Of a stretch of DNA of 9,353 nt, positions 6,138 to 9,353 are shown piece by piece (positions within the stretch are counted from its first letter, which is position 1; each line of letters opens with the position of its first letter). The stretch comes from Methanobacteriaceae archaeon. Its GTDB lineage: Archaea; Methanobacteriota; Methanobacteria; Methanobacteriales; Methanobacteriaceae. The stretch lies in NCBI GenBank assembly GCA_017883605.1, contig JADGNH010000074.1:1-9353 (forward strand). Direction: 5' to 3'. A program made the translations under genes and the position numbers. The notes under the pieces are model-generated. The model was not told the DNA's origin, made no database searches, and was given only the letters and a program-made list of their open reading frames with translations.

Positions 6138-7130
6138 TTATTCCAGGAAATTTATTTTTTGACCTACCCCTTCCTTAAGGGCCTTTTCATAGATGTTCCA
6201 GGCGGTGACTATATCTTGAACAGCCAGACCGGTGGAATCAAATATGGTGATCTCCTTATCAGACTCTCTGCCCGGTTTTAGACCAATTATTATGTCCCCG
6301 ATCTTGGCGTGGATATCACTTCTTCTTATTATGCCTTCATGGAATGGAATATTGATTTCTCCACTGTGACTGGCTTGATCCCAGCAGTCAATCACTATTT
6401 TTGCTTTTTCAATCAAGTGAGTTTCCAATTCTTGTTTACCTGGTGCATCGGCCCCCATAGCATTTATATGGGTTCCATCAGATACCCATTCTCTTTTTAT
6501 AACCGGTTCACGGGCAGGGGTGGTGGTTGATATAACATCAGAATCGATTACGGCTTCTTTTATGGTATCCACTGCTTTTGCATTTATTCCATAATTTTCA
6601 GTGATCATCTCGGCGAAATTTTCCCGGGTAGAGCAGGTTCTGCAGGCAACTTTCACTTCTTTGATTTCCATCACCTCTTTTATTGCCATAAACTGTGTAA
6701 AGGCCTGTACTCCGGCACCAATTAGTCCAAGAGTTTCAGAATCTTCCCTGGCAAGATATTTGGTTCCTACTCCCCCGGCGGCACCGGTTCTCATGTTGGT
6801 GATGTGGGTTCCATCCATCACTCCAATGGGAAAACCTGTTTTTGGGTCTACAAGTTCAATTAGGCCCATAACTGTTGGTAAGCCATATTTTTGATGATTT
6901 TGGGGGTGTACGTTTACACATTTCACTCCGGCCTGATCCAGGCCCCGAATAAAGCAGGGCATAATTCTCAGGTCTCCACCATATTTTTTGAAGAAAAGAT
7001 ATTTTTTAGCGGGCATCTGCACTTTACGGTTGGCATGCACGGAATAAGCTGTTTCAACATTTTCAAGGACTTCTTTCATTTTTATAAGTTTTTTTATTTC
7101 ACTTTGTTTTAAGAGAAGAGTTTCAAACAT
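6138..7130 (-). CDS. Ornithine cyclodeaminase/alanine dehydrogenase family protein
   Basis: A 330-residue NAD(P)-dependent enzyme of the ornithine cyclodeaminase/mu-crystallin/archaeal alanine dehydrogenase family. Substrate-side residues are present: Arg55 (GDLRIMP), Lys70 (AGVKCVN), Arg114 (NMRTGAAGG) and Asp228 (NAMGADAPGK). The Rossmann motif is LGLIGAGVQA (134-143), and the C-terminal block IFDSTGLAVQD (297-306) is also kept. All features look active and the length is normal. Cyclodeamination of ornithine to proline or reversible oxidation of alanine cannot be told apart by eye; other members act on imino acids. Start: ATG 7130 is chosen because AGAGGTGT (7135-7142, minus strand) lies just before it. 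ATG 7133 is equally close, and ATG 7178 would add 16 residues ahead of that site. It leads the minus-strand group with the small gene and LysE. Confidence 0.88.
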   Translation of the reverse strand: MFETLLLKQSEIKKLIKMKEVLENVETAYSVHANRKVQMPAKKYLFFKKYGGDLRIMPCFIRGLDQAGVKCVNVHPQNHQKYGLPTVMGLIELVDPKTGFPIGVMDGTHITNMRTGAAGGVGTKYLAREDSETLGLIGAGVQAFTQFMAIKEVMEIKEVKVACRTCSTRENFAEMITENYGINAKAVDTIKEAVIDSDVISTTTPAREPVIKREWVSDGTHINAMGADAPGKQELETHLIEKAKIVIDCWDQASHSGEINIPFHEGIIRRSDIHAKIGDIIIGLKPGRESDKEITIFDSTGLAVQDIVTAWNIYEKALKEGVGQKINFLE

Positions 7131-7134
7131 CATA

Positions 7135-7142
7135 ACACCTCT
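7135..7142 (-). promoter_or_regulatory. Shine-Dalgarno site that sets the dehydrogenase start
   Basis: AGAGGTGT on the minus strand lies directly ahead of the ATGATG pair at 7133-7128. The site would be inside the coding region if translation began at 7178, so the shorter protein is preferred. Confidence 0.7.
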
Positions 7143-7200
7143 AATTGTTTTTATTTTGTTAGTTGCCCTATATCTCACTTTTGTAATTTTGCTTTGTCTC

Positions 7201-7208
7201 TATAAAAT
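7201..7208 (-). promoter_or_regulatory. Possible TATA box of the dehydrogenase gene
   Basis: On the minus strand it reads ATTTTATA within GTGATATTTTATAGAG. It would place transcription start near 7176 and a leader of about 45 bases. The match is moderate. Confidence 0.35.
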
Positions 7209-7266
7209 ATCACATTTTAGGGAAGTACATAGTAATCTCTTGAATAATGGGGATTCCTGGAGGGTG

Positions 7267-7351
7267 TTTTTTCGTATGGTCATTGAAATATGATTTTTTC
7301 GTATGTCATTAGAATATGGGGGGGTTTCTTTTGGATGATTATTGAAATATG
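7267..7351. repeat. Three degenerate repeats of about 27 bases in a divergent spacer
   Basis: TTTTTTCGTATG recurs at 7267-7278 and 7294-7305. The units continue as GTCATTGAAATATG (7279-7292) and TCATTAGAATATG (7306-7318). A weaker third copy ends ATTATTGAAATATG at 7338-7351. A run of seven G (7318-7324) separates copies two and three. The period between the first two is 27. They lie between the starts of two divergent genes, so a role as regulator sites is possible, but decayed tandem duplication explains them equally well. Confidence 0.6.
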
Positions 7352-7445
7352 ATATTCTGTATAATGGTTCTGTGCAGATAAATAGAAATTAAACCCCAAA
7401 TAATAAATAAGGCTATTAAAGATGAAAATCTTAAAAAATTTATCA

Positions 7446-7450
7446 GAGGA
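7446..7450 (+). promoter_or_regulatory. Shine-Dalgarno site supporting a GTG start
   Basis: GAGGA lies six bases before GTG 7457, the only start in this frame at the expected N terminus of the family. Confidence 0.6.
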
Positions 7451-7456
7451 TTTTGA

Positions 7457-8221
7457 GTGAATTTAAATGAAAGATTCTGGGAAATTGACTTTTTACGCGG
7501 CCTGGCTGTAATCATGATGATCAGCTATCACCTGCTTTTCGATCTCAGCTTCTTTGGTGTATATCCTATCAACACATCTTCAGGTTTCTTCTGGTATTTT
7601 GCCCGCATAACCGCTTTTATGTTCATATTTTTAGTGGGAATATCCCTCCATCTCAGCTATTCCCGGGCTAAAATGTCTGGTCGGTACGTTGGAGAAAAAG
7701 ATCTTTTCTTTAAATACCTTAAAAGAGGGCTTAAAATATTTTCCCTGGGTATTTTAATCACCCTGGCTACCTGGATTTTCATCAGACAAGATTTTATAAT
7801 ATTTGGAATTCTTCACTTTGTGGGATTAGCCATAATTCTGGAATATCCATTTATGAAATACAAATATTTCAACCTGGCTTTGGGGTTGGTCTTAATAGTT
7901 TTAGGGTTCTATCTTTCGAACTTCACCTTCAGCTTTAGCTGGCTTCTTTGGCTGGGATTTATACCCCAGAGTTTACAGACAGTGGACTACTTCCCACTCC
8001 TACCCTGGATAGGGGTGGTTTCAATGGGAATGTTTATAGGAACTGTTTTATATTACAACTATCAGAGGAAATTCAAAATTCCAGATATATCTTCCCTTTT
8101 ACCGGTTCGACTCTTTTGCTTCCTGGGCAGACATTCTCTTCTAATTTATTTTATTCACCAGCCCATTCTGATCATATTATTATACTTTTTAGGGGTTTTA
8201 GATATTTCTTATTTCTTTTAA
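7457..8221 (+). CDS. HGSNAT-like (DUF1624) membrane acyltransferase
   Basis: A 254-residue integral membrane protein of the heparan-alpha-glucosaminide N-acetyltransferase catalytic domain family (PF07786, DUF1624). Family landmarks in order are EIDFLRGLAVIMMISYHLLFDL (residues 9-30, quoted here only by its core DFLRGLAVI and the conserved His25), FLVGISLHLSYSR (58-70), FGILHFVGLAIIL (116-128, His120), YFPLLPWIGVVSMGMFIG (178-195) and GRHSLLIYFIHQPIL (224-238). Seven or eight hydrophobic segments can be seen. Such proteins probably move acyl groups across the membrane onto sugar acceptors, but the archaeal substrate is unknown. The start is GTG with GAGGA upstream. The neighbour to the right is a pseudomurein hydrolase, which hints at envelope work without proving it; the two genes converge. 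Confidence 0.87.
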   Translation: MNLNERFWEIDFLRGLAVIMMISYHLLFDLSFFGVYPINTSSGFFWYFARITAFMFIFLVGISLHLSYSRAKMSGRYVGEKDLFFKYLKRGLKIFSLGILITLATWIFIRQDFIIFGILHFVGLAIILEYPFMKYKYFNLALGLVLIVLGFYLSNFTFSFSWLLWLGFIPQSLQTVDYFPLLPWIGVVSMGMFIGTVLYYNYQRKFKIPDISSLLPVRLFCFLGRHSLLIYFIHQPILIILLYFLGVLDISYFF

Positions 8222-8233
8222 TTCCTTTTCTTC

Positions 8234-8269
8234 TGTTTAAGCGAAATTTAATTGTTTAAGCGAAATTTA
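8234..8269. repeat. Two identical 17-base repeats, period 19
   Basis: TGTTTAAGCGAAATTTA is found unchanged at 8234-8250 and 8253-8269, separated by AT. It begins 13 bases after the stop of the acyltransferase gene. No function is visible. Confidence 0.75.
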
Positions 8270-8506
8270 GTACGATTAAACAAAGAGAGGGGATGTATTT
8301 ATAAGATTTAAAATTTTTGTCGAAACAGAATAAAATTAACAGTTAATGTCTAAAATTAAAATTCAAATCTAAGAATTTAATCTAAATCCAAAATCTAAGA
8401 ATTAATTTAAGAATTAAACAAAAAATCAAAAAATTTCTGAAAAGTAACAAAAAAATCAGGAAAAAAAATTTCTAAAAAATTCGTTCTTTAAAAAAAATTT
8501 GAAAGG
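8270..8506. other. A-rich spacer without a recognised gene
   Basis: No supported reading frame is present on either strand. The stretch is a low-complexity run of adenine-rich words (AAATCTAAGAATT at 8365-8377 and again 8391-8403, ATTTAAGAATT nearby). It separates the convergent ends of the acyltransferase and hydrolase genes. Confidence 0.55.
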
Positions 8507-8538
8507 AAAAAAAAATGAGTTTCAGGTTATAACCCGAA
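8507..8538 (-). terminator. Terminator of the pseudomurein hydrolase gene
   Basis: On the minus strand TTCGGGT-TATA-ACCTGAA (8538 down to 8521) forms a seven-pair stem with one G-U. ACTCA and nine T (8515 down to 8507) follow. It starts 16 bases after the stop codon of the hydrolase. Confidence 0.7.
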
Positions 8539-8554
8539 TCCCGATTTCCTTTTT

Positions 8555-9353
8555 TTATCCTCCAGCTACGACAAACACTCCTGGTTTACTGGAAGTAGCG
8601 TTGAACATACTGTTGACACCGTAATCTCTGTAAGGGGCGTCAACCCAGCTACCGTCCTGGTATATCTGAACAGACCGGTGATTGCTGGTATAGGAGGTGG
8701 CGTACTGGATGATTCTGGACCTGACATTTGCAGCTGAGAAACACAGGTACAGATATTCACTCATAGCCCAACAGTCACCACTTCCAGCACTTATCATGGC
8801 TGCTGCGGTAGAAATTCCGCTGCTGTATCCAAACTGTGCAGCACCAGTCATAATTTGCGCGATGGATTGAGCAGCTACCGACGGGTCAATAGCTGACCAT
8901 GGTTTCATTACTGCATATTCCGCTATTTTCCCGGTTCTATGGTTGTAGTCCATCAGCATGGCGTACATGTAGACCAGGTTCTGGCAGCCGAGGTAGGTTC
9001 CTAGGCTGGTGTTATAGGCGTATTCTGGGGCAACTCCTGTTCTATCCATGAATGATTTCACATCCGCCGCTATCTTCAGATACTCTGCAGTGTAAATATT
9101 TCCATTCTGAATGGTATCTTTGGGAGGAGGTGATGATGCACAAACTATAAAGTAGAGTGGTGTGTTTTCACCTTTACTAACCTCTAAAACAGCGGTGGTT
9201 AAAAGTTCCAGGAAAGAGGGCATATTCACGTTGGTGGTGCCGATGGTCACGTAGTCAGGGAGCTTATGATTGGCATTCACATAGTTTGTCACCAAGGTAG
9301 CCGCAGAACCCACCTGATCAAGGGTGAAAGTAGTCCAGGGCTTTAAACTGACA
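8555..9353 (-). CDS. Pseudomurein-binding repeat protein with transglutaminase-like hydrolase domain (partial)
   Basis: The frame is open to the window edge, so the N terminus is missing; 265 residues plus two trailing bases are visible. A GTG at 9311-9313 is internal, since in-frame VSLKPWTTFTLDQ precedes it. Counting from that GTG, residues 1-46 are a pseudomurein-binding repeat (AATLVTNYVN, HKLPDYVTIG, PSFLELLTTA). Residues 73-140 are a second one (YTAEYLKIAADVKSFMD, then GTYLGCQNLVYMYAML, ending KPWSAI). Residues 155-252 are a transglutaminase-like domain with GDCWAMSEYLY (Cys181), NHRSVQIY (His212) and VDAPYRDYG (Asp225, or Asp230), the expected Cys-His-Asp triad. This arrangement is that of pseudomurein endoisopeptidases, the autolysins and phage lysins (PeiW/PeiP type) that cut the cross-linking peptide. 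A host autolysin or wall-remodelling enzyme is most likely, since no phage genes are near. It ends with its own terminator. Confidence 0.88.
   Translation of the reverse strand, partial: VSLKPWTTFTLDQVGSAATLVTNYVNANHKLPDYVTIGTTNVNMPSFLELLTTAVLEVSKGENTPLYFIVCASSPPPKDTIQNGNIYTAEYLKIAADVKSFMDRTGVAPEYAYNTSLGTYLGCQNLVYMYAMLMDYNHRTGKIAEYAVMKPWSAIDPSVAAQSIAQIMTGAAQFGYSSGISTAAAMISAGSGDCWAMSEYLYLCFSAANVRSRIIQYATSYTSNHRSVQIYQDGSWVDAPYRDYGVNSMFNATSSKPGVFVVAGG

Noticed and set aside
6601..7112. Two plus-strand frames opposite the dehydrogenase gene
   Set aside because: They are shadows of a well-conserved minus-strand enzyme and show no recognisable motif.
7948..8259. Plus-strand frame overlapping the acyltransferase 3' half
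   Set aside because: It runs in another frame of a conserved membrane protein and has no supported start.

Overview
The window looks like chromosomal DNA of a pseudomurein-walled methanogen of the Methanobacteriales, most likely Methanobacterium or a close relative. The evidence is an Alba chromatin protein, a pseudomurein-binding-repeat hydrolase with a transglutaminase-like core, archaeal promoters (TTTATATA-type boxes), Shine-Dalgarno sites resembling GGAGGTGAT, AT-rich spacers, and a DUF362 protein carrying two 4Fe-4S clusters. I see no rRNA, tRNA, CRISPR array, insertion sequence or phage module.

Left part (1-1314). The 3' end of an unidentified gene is followed by alba with its own TATA box, Shine-Dalgarno site and a clear hairpin/oligo-T terminator. 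A spacer of about 850 bases follows. It is not empty: on the minus strand it holds the broken 3' end of a PQQ-like beta-propeller surface protein (frameshift plus in-frame stop), a long stem-loop at the end of that relic, a 19-base palindrome and a 22-base tandem duplication.

Middle part (1315-5029). Three plus-strand genes follow: a TIM-barrel sugar phosphate isomerase/epimerase-like protein, a DUF362/ferredoxin protein and a TMEM175-type potassium channel. They converge on a minus-strand HAD protein with P-type-ATPase-like motifs. The convergent spacer (3980-4240) carries three copies of the palindrome TTCTAC-W-GTRGAA plus a second repeat/hairpin structure. It is the least explained part of the window.

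Right-middle part (5182-7130, all minus). Reading from 7130 downwards there is an ornithine cyclodeaminase/alanine dehydrogenase family enzyme, an unlisted 54-residue small protein with a very good Shine-Dalgarno site, and a LysE-family exporter. Together they make a plausible amino-acid catabolism/export unit.

Right part (7131-9353). A divergent spacer with degenerate 27-base repeats precedes a plus-strand HGSNAT-like (DUF1624) membrane acyltransferase. After an A-rich spacer comes the minus-strand C-terminal part of a pseudomurein hydrolase, cut by the window edge. The last two genes may both concern the cell envelope, but their convergent arrangement means they are not co-transcribed.

Most genes belong to ordinary families. 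The points most worth following are the palindrome array at 4024-4153, the broken PQQ-like gene, the small gene at 5921-6085 and the altered catalytic motif of the HAD protein.
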